Below are positions 27,569-35,899 of a stretch of DNA of 64,000 nt, piece by piece; position 1 is the first letter of the stretch; every line of letters starts with the position of its first letter. The position numbers and the translations under genes are program-made. Below the pieces are notes generated by a model, which saw only the letters and a list, made by a program, of their open reading frames with translations, was not told the DNA's origin and did not search any database. Origin of the DNA: Draconibacterium sp. (lineage in GTDB: Bacteria > Bacteroidota > Bacteroidia > Bacteroidales > Prolixibacteraceae); NCBI GenBank assembly GCA_011620585.1, contig WOYV01000086.1, positions 7,959 through 71,958 of the forward strand. Direction: 5' to 3'.

Positions 27569-27569
27569 A

Positions 27570-29333
27570 ATGAAAAAAAATAGCGTAAAAATTATAGGTG
27601 CAGCGCTTGTATTTGGTATGCTGGCTTCGTGTTCGGGAACCAAACAAATTACCGAACAGCAAGTAGCCAGAGCCGCAGTAAATACCCCTGTTGATGAACT
27701 GGCAGAACAAAAACAGCAAGAATTTGAATACCTGTTTGTAGAGGCGCTGAAACAAAATATGTTTGGTAATCCGCAAAAAGCGATTCAGTTGTTGTCGAGC
27801 TGCTTAGAGATTGATCCGAATTCGTCGGCAGCCATGTTCGAACTGGCCAACATTCATGCCGCCAACAACGATTTTACCAGCGCATCGCTTTTGCTCGAAA
27901 AGGCAATAAAGTTAAACCCTGATAATAAATGGTACAAACTTTTGCTGGCTCAGGTTTACCAGCAAACTCGTAAGTTTTCGGAAGCTGCCGATATTTATGC
28001 CGGACTGCTCAGTAAAGAGCCCGACAACCTCGAATATATGTATATGAACGCCGGACTGCTTGCCAATTCACAGCGATTCGATGAAGCCATTACAGCTTAT
28101 AACCGAATGGAGAAAAAAACCGGGGTGAATGAGCAAATTACGGTGGCAAAACAGCAGGTTTACCTTTCGATGGGAAAAGTAGACAAGGCTTTCGAAGAAA
28201 TTCAAAAGCTAATTGATAGCAACCCCGGCGAAGCAAAATATTACGGGTTACTGGCCGATTTGTACCAAAGCCAGGGCGATAAGGAAAATGCAATGAAAAA
28301 CTACCGGAAAATACAGGAACTGGATCCGGAAAACGGGTTTGTGCATTTTTCGCTGGCCAACTACTACCTGCATGAGGGCGACCTGGAACGTTCGTTCGAT
28401 GAAACAAAACAAGGTTTTACCAGCTCTTCGGTAGATTTACAAAGTAAGCTGCAACTCTTTATGTTACTCACGTCCAACCAGGGAGAAGGGCAGTTAAACG
28501 AGGCTCAGCAAGACGAACTCATTCAGATTTTACTCGAAGTTCATCCTGATGAGTCGCTGGTTCATACGGTTTATGCCGAGAGTTTACTTAAAAAGAATAA
28601 ATTAGCTGAAGCACGCACCGAATTGTTAAAATCGCTGGAAATCGAGAAGAATGATTACATGATCTGGGAACGGGTAATGTACATCGACAACGATTTGCAG
28701 GACTGGGATGGTTTGTATGGCCACACAAAAGAAATTATGGAACTGTTCCCAAACCAGCCGCAAGGTTATTTCTTTCATGCCATTGCTTGTGTCCAGCTCG
28801 AAAAATACGACGAAACCATCAATGTGGTTGACGAAGGGCTCGATTACGTGGTGCAAAATCCACAGCTCGAAGGAAATTTCCTGATGTTGAAAGGCGAGGC
28901 TGTTTACAAACAAAACAAAAAGGAAGATGCGTTTAAACTGTTTGATAAAGCGGTGAAGGTAGATCCTGAAAATTACCTGACACTGAACAATTACGCTTAC
29001 TACCTTTCGGTGGATGGTAAAGACCTGGACAAAGCTGAGCGAATGAGTGGAAAAGTGGTAGAACGTTTTCCTGATAACTCGACATATCTGGATACCCACG
29101 CCTGGGTTTTGTTCAAAAAAGGAGAATACACACTGGCCAAATTTTATATGGATTCGGCGCTTAAAAACGGGGGAGCCGATAATCCAACCTTGCTCGAACA
29201 TTATGGCGATATTTTGTTTATGCTGAAAAAGATAGGGGAAGCAAAAACCTACTGGGAAAAGGCAAAAGAAAATGGCGGTAATTCAGAGGTGCTCCTGCGA
29301 AAAATAAAGGAAGAAAAATACATTGAGGAATAA
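27570..29333 (+). CDS. TPR-repeat lipoprotein
   Basis: A 587-residue periplasmic or outer-membrane-anchored lipoprotein (MKKNSVKIIGAALVFGMLASC, Cys at about residue 21). It consists almost wholly of tetratricopeptide repeats, for instance AAMFELANIHAANNDFTSA, GLLADLYQSQGDKENAMKNY and LTLNNYAYYLSVDGKDLDKA. TPR superhelices bind partner proteins; nothing shows which. The gene follows dut by one base and precedes the DUF4292 and EnvC-like genes, a string I believe is conserved in Bacteroidota and which points to a cell-envelope role. Confidence 0.88.
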   Translation: MKKNSVKIIGAALVFGMLASCSGTKQITEQQVARAAVNTPVDELAEQKQQEFEYLFVEALKQNMFGNPQKAIQLLSSCLEIDPNSSAAMFELANIHAANNDFTSASLLLEKAIKLNPDNKWYKLLLAQVYQQTRKFSEAADIYAGLLSKEPDNLEYMYMNAGLLANSQRFDEAITAYNRMEKKTGVNEQITVAKQQVYLSMGKVDKAFEEIQKLIDSNPGEAKYYGLLADLYQSQGDKENAMKNYRKIQELDPENGFVHFSLANYYLHEGDLERSFDETKQGFTSSSVDLQSKLQLFMLLTSNQGEGQLNEAQQDELIQILLEVHPDESLVHTVYAESLLKKNKLAEARTELLKSLEIEKNDYMIWERVMYIDNDLQDWDGLYGHTKEIMELFPNQPQGYFFHAIACVQLEKYDETINVVDEGLDYVVQNPQLEGNFLMLKGEAVYKQNKKEDAFKLFDKAVKVDPENYLTLNNYAYYLSVDGKDLDKAERMSGKVVERFPDNSTYLDTHAWVLFKKGEYTLAKFYMDSALKNGGADNPTLLEHYGDILFMLKKIGEAKTYWEKAKENGGNSEVLLRKIKEEKYIEE

Positions 29334-29335
29334 AT

Positions 29336-30214
29336 ATGCGTAGTTTTCCGGTCCGTATATTTCCATTACTGGCAAGTTTCCTGTTTTTGATTTGGGGAAG
29401 TTCGTGCCGCGCACCCAAAGAATTGGCAATGGCAAATGTAAAACCCATGCCCACAGGAAGGCTGCTGAAAAAAATCGATCAGAATGCTTTTGACTACGAA
29501 TATCTGACCATAAAAAGGATCAGCTGCCAGTACTCGGGCCCCGAATCAAAAACTTCGTTCCGGATCAACCTTAAAGCAAAAAAGAATGAACGTATGCTGG
29601 TTGCCATCAGTAAACTAAATATTCCCGTGGGCCGTGTACTGCTTACTCCCGACAGTGTGTTCTATGTTAATTATATCGATCACAACTATTTTATTGACGA
29701 CTACAGTTATCTGAGCAGTTATCTAAACATGGATGTTGATTTCAACACCGTGCAGGCGATTATTTCCAATAATGCTTTTTCGTACCGCGACGATCCGCGC
29801 AACGATTTTAAAACCTTCGATTCGTTTGTGGAAGACGGAGAATATGTGATGCAATCTGAAAAAACGCGGAGGATTTTTAAAATAGAAAAGAAAAACCCCC
29901 AAAGAATCGAGCGTCGCTTAAAACGCCTCGACGACGAAGCGCTTATTCTGCAAAAAATGTTTTTCGATCCGTTGTATTTTTCACTCACCCGGCTCGAAAT
30001 GACCGATAAAACGAACCACCGCAACATGTTTATGAGTTTTGGCGAATTTACCAAGGTAGGAGCAAAAAATTATCCCGAAGCCATCAATATGAATTTTTTA
30101 TCCGACGGTGAAGAAATATCAATAAAAATCAGGATGAGTGGATTTTCAACCGATGAAATTGATTCATTTGAATTAAAGATTCCCGAAAAATATGAACAGA
30201 TCAAGATAAATTAA
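29336..30214 (+). CDS. DUF4292 lipoprotein
   Basis: A 292-residue protein with an N-terminal lipoprotein-type signal (SFLFLIWGSSC). The rest is beta-rich and resembles the DUF4292 family, whose fold is similar to the lipoprotein-binding LolA/LolB half-barrel. The family is found in Bacteroidota and has no proven function; a role in carrying lipoproteins or lipids is inference. It starts two bases after the TPR gene and precedes the EnvC-like gene. Confidence 0.78.
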   Translation: MRSFPVRIFPLLASFLFLIWGSSCRAPKELAMANVKPMPTGRLLKKIDQNAFDYEYLTIKRISCQYSGPESKTSFRINLKAKKNERMLVAISKLNIPVGRVLLTPDSVFYVNYIDHNYFIDDYSYLSSYLNMDVDFNTVQAIISNNAFSYRDDPRNDFKTFDSFVEDGEYVMQSEKTRRIFKIEKKNPQRIERRLKRLDDEALILQKMFFDPLYFSLTRLEMTDKTNHRNMFMSFGEFTKVGAKNYPEAINMNFLSDGEEISIKIRMSGFSTDEIDSFELKIPEKYEQIKIN

Positions 30215-30250
30215 GCGCTATTTCGCCTACATTCGTAAAACGGTTGACCG

Positions 30251-31450
30251 ATGATTCGATTACTCAGTTTTATCATAGTTATGTTTCTTTTTTTGATCTC
30301 TTTTCCCGGATTTTCGCAGTCGATGGCCGACCTTCAAAATAAAAAGGCGGAAACTTCAAAAGAGATTGAATACACTACCCGCTTGCTCGAAGCAACCCAA
30401 AAAAACGAACGCTCTTCGCTTAATAAACTCAACTTGCTCAACAACCAGATCAAACAACGAAATAATCTGATTTCGACCATTGGCAGCGAAATTTCGATCT
30501 ACAACGAATGCATTGCAAATAACCAGCTTTCGATTTCAATTTTGGAAGACGATCTCAAAGCGCTTCGTGCCGAATACGCGCAAATGATCCGCCTGGCTTA
30601 TAAAAATATGAATACCAACGATCTGTTTATGTTTCTGTTATCGGCCGAGAATTTTAACCAGGCTTACCGCCGTTTGCTGTATATGCGCCATTATACCGAA
30701 TTTCGGAAGGCCCAGGCCGAAACGATCGCTGCTGTACAGGAAGTTCTGCATGATAACATGGCCCGGCTCGAACAACAAAAAGCGACAAAACAGGACTTGA
30801 TCGGACAAACGCAAAACGAACGAAAAGAGCTCGCAAAAGCGCAGGGTCAGCAAAATTACCAGTTACAAAAACTCACGGATCAAAAACGCGATTTGCAGAA
30901 AAAATTGCGCGAACAACGTAAAATCGAGCAAGAACTCGAAACAGCAATTCAGCGCATTATCGAAGAAGAGGCGAGGAAGAACCAGGCTGCCGGTAAACCC
31001 GGTTTTGCGCTAACTCCTGAACAAAAACTGATCGGCAACAATTTCGAACAGAACAAAAAACGGATACCCTGGCCAGTGGAAAGGGGAGTGATTGTTGAGC
31101 ACTTTGGTGTGCACCAACATCCAGTTCTACCTAATGTTCAGGTACGTAACAACGGTGTAAACATTGCCACCGAAATTGGGGCGAAAGCGCGTGCGGTGTT
31201 TAACGGCGAAGTAAGTAAGGTATTTGGTATTTCGGGTGGTAATACCGCAGTGATCATCCGGCATGGCGAATTCCTGAGTGTATATTCAAACTTAAGGGAA
31301 GTAGTGGTAAAAGCAGGCGATAAAATTAGCGCCAAACAAACCATCGGAACAATTTACACCGATTTCGACGACGATAATAAAACGATCCTGAAGTTTCAGC
31401 TCTGGCGCGAGAGCCAAAAGATGAATCCCGAAGACTGGATCGTGCGTTAG
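30251..31450 (+). CDS. EnvC-like murein hydrolase activator (M23 fold)
   Basis: A 399-residue secreted protein. The signal peptide ends near PGFSQS, a long coiled coil covers about 25-245, and a C-terminal LytM/M23 domain covers about 275-395. In active M23 peptidases zinc is held by HxxxD and HxH; here the equivalent positions read GVHQHPVLPNVQVRNNGVNI and IRHGEFLSVYSNL, so some ligands are missing. This fits EnvC-type activators, which switch on amidases at the division septum rather than cutting peptidoglycan. It ends the dut-TPR-DUF4292 run. Confidence 0.87.
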   Translation: MIRLLSFIIVMFLFLISFPGFSQSMADLQNKKAETSKEIEYTTRLLEATQKNERSSLNKLNLLNNQIKQRNNLISTIGSEISIYNECIANNQLSISILEDDLKALRAEYAQMIRLAYKNMNTNDLFMFLLSAENFNQAYRRLLYMRHYTEFRKAQAETIAAVQEVLHDNMARLEQQKATKQDLIGQTQNERKELAKAQGQQNYQLQKLTDQKRDLQKKLREQRKIEQELETAIQRIIEEEARKNQAAGKPGFALTPEQKLIGNNFEQNKKRIPWPVERGVIVEHFGVHQHPVLPNVQVRNNGVNIATEIGAKARAVFNGEVSKVFGISGGNTAVIIRHGEFLSVYSNLREVVVKAGDKISAKQTIGTIYTDFDDDNKTILKFQLWRESQKMNPEDWIVR

Positions 31451-31499
31451 TTTTATTTTTCCTTGAGCTTGATTTTTATTTCCTTAATGCTTTGCAGAA

Positions 31500-31761
31500 T
31501 TTCCATAGTAACAGGATTCTCTGTTGCGGCATTTCGCATTTTTTATCTTCGCAACCCCAGCTTGGTATCCAGGCAACCCCGCACCATCATCAAAACAAGC
31601 CATCGAATGTTTCGGACGAATATCTTCGGAATAGATCTTTTCGCGGAGGATTTCAGGGTCAGGTTCACTTTTACAAAATATTCGGCAAAAGCGGTGTTAA
31701 AGAGTTCGGACAGTGTCAGCTTTTCGGGCGTTTTGAAATTTATAAATCAAGGGTTGAACAT
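31500..31761 (-). pseudogene. GNAT acetyltransferase remnant, frameshifted
   Basis: The minus strand reads FKTPEKLTLSELFNTAFAEY and FVKVNLT in one frame. At about 31658 it shifts frame by one base, then continues as PEILREKIYSEDIRPKHSMA and CFDDGA. The two parts joined resemble the N-terminal 60 residues of a GNAT N-acetyltransferase (beta-alpha motif AFAEYFVKV, then AFDDGKLVGF-like). A TGA and lack of a start codon upstream, and loss of the acetyl-CoA-binding half downstream, confirm decay. Boundaries are approximate. The rest of the 368-base gap (31451-31818) holds only the terminator of the Crp/Fnr gene. Confidence 0.6.
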
Positions 31762-31775
31762 ACGAGGTTAGCAGA

Positions 31776-31801
31776 AATAAAAAACCGGCACTTGGCCGGT
31801 T
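31776..31801 (-). terminator. Terminator of the Crp/Fnr regulator gene
   Basis: A seven-bp stem, AACCGGC with GCCGGTT around a five-base loop, is followed on the minus strand by a T-rich run (complement of the A run at 31778-31782). It lies 18 bases after the regulator stop. Confidence 0.7.
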
Positions 31802-31818
31802 CTTCAGAAATATCTTTT

Positions 31819-32520
31819 TTACAGATTTGCGATCCGCGTCAGCGACGGAATGTCAAGGAATTTAATTTTTCGTCCCTGTAACTCAATAATCTGATCGCTC
31901 TTGAATTCCGATAAAAGCCGGATCACCGATTCGGTTGCGGTTCCCACCATGTTGGCAAGTTCTTCGCGGGTAAGCGAAATCTGGAGCGTATTTTGGTTGT
32001 CGAGGTCAAAATTCTCTTTCAACAACAACAAAACTTCGGCCAGGCGTTCGCGAACGGTTTTCTGGGCAATGTCGGTAATATAATCGTTGGCTTCGCGCAA
32101 TTCGCGGCAAACAATCTGTAACATATGGTGCGAAAACTGCCAGTTGCTCTGGATAAGGTACAAAAGCGTTTGATACGGAATATGGCACAAAGTGGCTTCC
32201 TCGATCACTTTGGAGGTGGTACATGCCAATTCCTGGCTAAGCAGCGAACGGTAGGCAATAATTTCGCCCTTTTTGGCAAAGCGAATAATCTGTTCCTTTC
32301 CGTCAATTCCGGTTTTAAAAATTTTGATGATCCCGCTGGTAACACAGAAAAAGCCAGTCAAACGGCTTCCCTCGCGGTAAATTATGGTTCCTTTTTTATA
32401 TACTGAACAGGTTTTCTCGTAATTCAGGCGGGTGAACTCATCTTCTGTAAGTTTTTTAAAAAGTTGAAATCCACTCAAATCTGCTTCTGCGTCCGACGGC
32501 CTCTTAATCGCGCTTCTCAT
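31819..32520 (-). CDS. Crp/Fnr-family transcriptional regulator
   Basis: A 233-residue regulator. The cyclic-nucleotide-binding-type beta roll spans about 20-140 (KKGTIIYREGSRLTGFFCVT, GEIIAYRSLLSQELACTTSK), then a dimer helix, then a Crp-type winged helix (ISLTREELANMVGTATESVI). The Fnr-type four-cysteine N-terminus is absent, so it is unlikely to sense oxygen by an Fe-S cluster; the ligand is unknown. A -7 box (TAATTTTG, 32576-32583, minus) lies upstream. It is divergent from an OsmC-like gene, which is a plausible target. Confidence 0.9.
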   Translation of the reverse strand: MRSAIKRPSDAEADLSGFQLFKKLTEDEFTRLNYEKTCSVYKKGTIIYREGSRLTGFFCVTSGIIKIFKTGIDGKEQIIRFAKKGEIIAYRSLLSQELACTTSKVIEEATLCHIPYQTLLYLIQSNWQFSHHMLQIVCRELREANDYITDIAQKTVRERLAEVLLLLKENFDLDNQNTLQISLTREELANMVGTATESVIRLLSEFKSDQIIELQGRKIKFLDIPSLTRIANL

Positions 32521-32677
32521 TTTCTGTACTTTAATTAGAAATTAACAAATAAGTAGTTTTATTGTTCTTACGCCGCAAAATTAAGATTATCTCTCATATT
32601 TGGGCATTTATTTACATATTTAGATGTTGTATATTCGCACTGCAAATTAATTGAAAACTATTTAAAACGTGGATGTT

Positions 32678-33094
32678 ATGAAACATGTAGTCGATATGGC
32701 GTGGACCGATCAGCTGGCTTTTGAAGCCGATCTTGACGGACACCGGTTAATCGTTGATGCCACCGTTGAAACCGGAGGAAACGACCTTGGCCCGCGCCCT
32801 AAGAAATTGATGCTTGCAGCGCTCGCTGGTTGTACAGGAGTTGATGTGATCATGATCTTAAAAAAAATGAAAGTGGAGGTTGAGGCTTTTAATGTGATTG
32901 TTGAAGCCGACGTTACCGAAGAACATCCAAAACATTACAACAAGGCAAAAGTTATTTACCAATTTAAAGGCAAAGATCTGCCATACGAGAAGCTTGAAAA
33001 GGCAGTGAAACTTTCGGAGGAAAAATATTGCGGCGTAACTGCCGTTTACCGCAAAGCCATGGAAATGGAAACCGAGATCAGAATAGTGGAATAA
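32678..33094 (+). CDS. OsmC-family protein
   Basis: A 138-residue OsmC/Ohr-fold protein starting MKHVVDMAWTDQLAFEADLD. The central helix carries LMLAALAGCTGVDVIMILKK, with one of the two redox cysteines of this family (GCTGVD) and the second in SEEKYCGVTAVYR, so peroxidase activity using thiols is possible. It belongs to the YhfA/OsmC subgroup rather than Ohr. Start at ATG 32678 is preferred to a GTG three codons upstream. It is divergent from a Crp/Fnr regulator and ends at a strong terminator. Confidence 0.88.
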   Translation: MKHVVDMAWTDQLAFEADLDGHRLIVDATVETGGNDLGPRPKKLMLAALAGCTGVDVIMILKKMKVEVEAFNVIVEADVTEEHPKHYNKAKVIYQFKGKDLPYEKLEKAVKLSEEKYCGVTAVYRKAMEMETEIRIVE

Positions 33095-33121
33095 GAAATA
33101 TTTCAAACAAAATAAAATCGA

Positions 33122-33150
33122 AGCAATCTTCATGGAAGGTTGCTTTTTTT
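33122..33150 (+). terminator. Terminator after the OsmC-like gene
   Basis: AGCAATCTTC pairs with GAAGGTTGCT (ten bp, one G-T pair) across an ATG loop, followed by a run of T. Confidence 0.8.
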
Positions 33151-33181
33151 GTACTTTTAAGAATCACAATTTCAATTTGTT

Positions 33182-34546
33182 ATGCTACAATCGATCAACC
33201 CTGCAAGCGGCGAGCTTGTAAAAACTTATGAATCACACTCTCCGGAAGGTGTCGAAAAGATCATCAATTCAGTAGATAAAACCTGGCACCATTGGCGGAG
33301 CACTTCGTTTATGTTTCGAAGTCAGCTAATGCAGAACCTGGCGAGTTTGTTACGCACCAACAATGAAAAGCTGGCACTTCTAATGGCGCTGGAAATGGGA
33401 AAAGTTAAACGCGAGGGTCTTGCCGAAATTGAAAAATGTGCCTGGGTTTGCGATTATTATGCTACCCATGCCGAAGCTTTTCTCGAAAACGATCCAATCC
33501 GGACCGAAGCCGGGAAATCTTTTGTTTCTTACCAACCCTTGGGAACCATTCTGGCAATCATGCCCTGGAATTTTCCATTCTGGCAGGTGTTTCGTTTTGC
33601 AGCGCCAACTTTAATGGCGGGCAACACGGCAGTGTTGAAACACGCCAGCAATGTGCCGGGGTGTGCATTGGCTATCGAGGAATTGTTCCGCGACGCCGGT
33701 TTCCCCGAAAATGTTTTTCGCACTTTATTGGTTGGCAGCAAAGAAGTAGCCGGTGTGATCCGACACCGTGCGGTAAAAGCAGTGAGTTTAACCGGTTCGA
33801 CACCCGCCGGTAAAAGTGTGGCTGCGCTGGCAGGTGGCGAATTAAAAAAATGTGTACTCGAATTGGGCGGCAGCGATCCGTACCTGATTCTGCCTGATGC
33901 AGACTTGGAGCTTGCGGCAAAGAAATGCGCCGCCGGACGGCTTTTAAACGCCGGACAAAGTTGTATTGCGGCCAAACGTTTTATTGTGGATGAAAAAGTG
34001 TATGGTCATTTTCTGGAGTTGTTTACGCACGAAATGGCGGCCGCCTATTTTGGCGATCCAACCGACGAAGAAACTACCATGGGCCCGCTGGCTCGTGCCG
34101 ATTTGCGTAACGAACTTCACCAACAGGTTGTTTCATCCGTTAAAAAAGGCGCCGAAGTAATTATAGGTGGAGAGATCCCGCATCGAAAAGGTGCGTACTA
34201 CCCACCCACAATTCTCGAGAATGTAAAGCCCGGAATGCCTGCTTACGAAGAAGAACTTTTCGGGCCAGTGGCTTCGGTGCTTAAAGTGAAAGACCTCCGT
34301 GAAGCCATTCAGGTGGCGAATGACACCGAATTCGGACTGGGGGCAGCCGTATTCACCAGCGACTTGTTAAAGGGCGAGAACATAGCTGAAATGCAACTTG
34401 AGGCGGGTTCGTGTTTTGTTAACGAGTTTGTAAAATCCGACCCACGACTACCTTTTGGCGGCATAAAAACCAGTGGTTTTGGCCGCGAACTGTCGGAATA
34501 TGGAATCAAAGAGTTTGTGAATATTAAAACCGTGGTGGTAAGGTAG
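33182..34546 (+). CDS. Succinate-semialdehyde-type aldehyde dehydrogenase
   Basis: NAD(P)-dependent aldehyde dehydrogenase of 454 residues, the short form seen in bacterial succinate-semialdehyde dehydrogenases (GabD/Sad type). Visible are the cofactor segment MPWNFPFWQVFRFAAPTLMA and GSTPAGKSVA, catalytic Glu in LELGGSDPYLIL (about 230) and catalytic Cys in NAGQSCIAAKRF (about 265). The C-terminal signature is PFGGIKTSGFGRELSEYGI. The specific aldehyde cannot be fixed from sequence. It is the only gene on its transcript and runs up to the converging haem operon. Confidence 0.87.
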   Translation: MLQSINPASGELVKTYESHSPEGVEKIINSVDKTWHHWRSTSFMFRSQLMQNLASLLRTNNEKLALLMALEMGKVKREGLAEIEKCAWVCDYYATHAEAFLENDPIRTEAGKSFVSYQPLGTILAIMPWNFPFWQVFRFAAPTLMAGNTAVLKHASNVPGCALAIEELFRDAGFPENVFRTLLVGSKEVAGVIRHRAVKAVSLTGSTPAGKSVAALAGGELKKCVLELGGSDPYLILPDADLELAAKKCAAGRLLNAGQSCIAAKRFIVDEKVYGHFLELFTHEMAAAYFGDPTDEETTMGPLARADLRNELHQQVVSSVKKGAEVIIGGEIPHRKGAYYPPTILENVKPGMPAYEEELFGPVASVLKVKDLREAIQVANDTEFGLGAAVFTSDLLKGENIAEMQLEAGSCFVNEFVKSDPRLPFGGIKTSGFGRELSEYGIKEFVNIKTVVVR

Positions 34547-34553
34547 GTTTATT

Positions 34554-34883
34554 TCAGTCTGTTTTTTTTCGTTGGAAAAGATAAAGGGGCCATTTTGCAT
34601 AAATTTTTCTCCCCACAAACTGCCCAAGAAAGAAACTACCCAGTAAAAAGGGAGCTAAAGCCCAGGTAAGTGTTAAATCATGAAACTTCCGGATAATGAT
34701 TATCAGTGGGACAGGTGCGTGGATAAATACAAACCACCAGAATGATAGTTTTCGGAAACCACCACGCATGTAGCCAAACGGAAGATTTACAAGGAATGTA
34801 GCGATACAGGTAATCAATACCCGCCACCATAGTTCGTTTGCTGTAGCGCCTTCAAGTAATTGAATTTTATAAAGCAGGATCAT
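34554..34883 (-). CDS. Small polytopic membrane protein at the end of the haem operon
   Basis: A 109-residue protein with three or four hydrophobic helices (WWRVLITCIATFLVNLPFGY, FWWFVFIHAPVPLIIII, LAPFLLGSFFLGQFVGRKI) and a basic C-terminus. I do not recognise a named family. It overlaps the hemH stop by four bases and is last in the operon, so a role in porphyrin or metal handling at the inner membrane is possible but unproven. Confidence 0.75.
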   Translation of the reverse strand: MILLYKIQLLEGATANELWWRVLITCIATFLVNLPFGYMRGGFRKLSFWWFVFIHAPVPLIIIIRKFHDLTLTWALAPFLLGSFFLGQFVGRKIYAKWPLYLFQRKKTD

Positions 34884-35899
34884 TTAGAGCTTTGTTCTTT
34901 AATTATCTGATCGAGCGCTTCTACCCAATTATCTTCGGCATTCAAACTTTCTACCAGTTGTAGTTTTTCTCCTCCGTTTTTGTAAAACAAGTCGCCATAT
35001 TCTACGCCAATTTCTAGCGTGGTTTCCAAACAGTCGGTAACGAACGAAGGAGCCAGTACCAAAATTTTCTTTTTTCCTTCTTCGAGTTTTGCGTGCAAAA
35101 TGTTGTCGGTAAATGGTGTCAGCCAGTTTTTCGAAAGCCTTGATTGAAAAGCAACCGTATAATCCTTGGATTCGAGATTGAGTTGTTTAGCCAGTAAGCG
35201 TGAGGTTTCGTAGCAGGTTGCGCGGTAACAAAATTTACCATGTTCAGGGAAACTTTCCGTGCATTTACAAGCATCGACTTTGATCAGGGGATGACACTTC
35301 TCAACATGGCGGTTCGGTAGTCCGTGGTACGAAAATACCACATGATCGAAATTTGACACCTTGTATTTCTGGGCCTGTTTTACAAATGCTTCGATAAATT
35401 TCGGATGATTATAAAATTGTTCCACCTCAAAAACTTCAGTTTTTAGCCTGAGTTTTTTAACTCTTTTTTTTGCAGCTACCAGCGCAGTTTCGGTGGTCGA
35501 CATGGCGTGCTGCGGAAAAAGAGGAACCAAAACCAAGCGTCCAAAACCCTGTTGCTTAATTTCCCTGAGCGCTCTTTTTATCCCCGGATTTCCGTAACGC
35601 ATTCCTGTAAAAACCCGGGTGCTATCGTCCTGCTTTTCCTGTAATTTTTCGCGCAATTCTTCGGTCAGGTAAATCAATGGCGAACCTTTTTTGGTCCACA
35701 AACGCAAATAAAGCCTGGTCGAATTTTTCACACGGAAGGGAATAATGATCAGGTTAACCAGTATTTTGCGGAGCAGCCACGGCAAATCGATTACGCGTTT
35801 ATCGTTCAGAAATTTAGTAAGATAACGGCGTACTGCCGGTTTGGTAGGGGAGTCGGGGCTCCCCACGTTCATTAAAAGTATGGCTGTTTTGGTCTGCAT
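34880..35899 (-). CDS. hemH: Ferrochelatase
   Basis: Inserts Fe2+ into protoporphyrin IX to give haem, the last step of the pathway. The 339-residue protein has the N-terminal AILLMNVGSPDSPTKPAVRR, the metal-binding His of FSYHGLPNRH, and Glu in the VTDCLETTLEIGVE signature. The CKCTE and FCYRATCYET cysteines are like those of other Bacteroidota enzymes. It shares its start base with the hemY stop codon, so translation is coupled. The operon supplies both preceding enzymes. Confidence 0.95.
   Translation of the reverse strand: MQTKTAILLMNVGSPDSPTKPAVRRYLTKFLNDKRVIDLPWLLRKILVNLIIIPFRVKNSTRLYLRLWTKKGSPLIYLTEELREKLQEKQDDSTRVFTGMRYGNPGIKRALREIKQQGFGRLVLVPLFPQHAMSTTETALVAAKKRVKKLRLKTEVFEVEQFYNHPKFIEAFVKQAQKYKVSNFDHVVFSYHGLPNRHVEKCHPLIKVDACKCTESFPEHGKFCYRATCYETSRLLAKQLNLESKDYTVAFQSRLSKNWLTPFTDNILHAKLEEGKKKILVLAPSFVTDCLETTLEIGVEYGDLFYKNGGEKLQLVESLNAEDNWVEALDQIIKEQSSK

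Noticed and set aside
28626-29201. 191-codon minus-strand frame inside the TPR gene
   Set aside because: It is a long shadow frame; the TPR repeats on the plus strand are unmistakable.
31463-31881. Two overlapping plus-strand frames of 102 and 129 codons
   Set aside because: They cover the decayed GNAT gene and part of the Crp/Fnr gene on the other strand, and no motif is visible.
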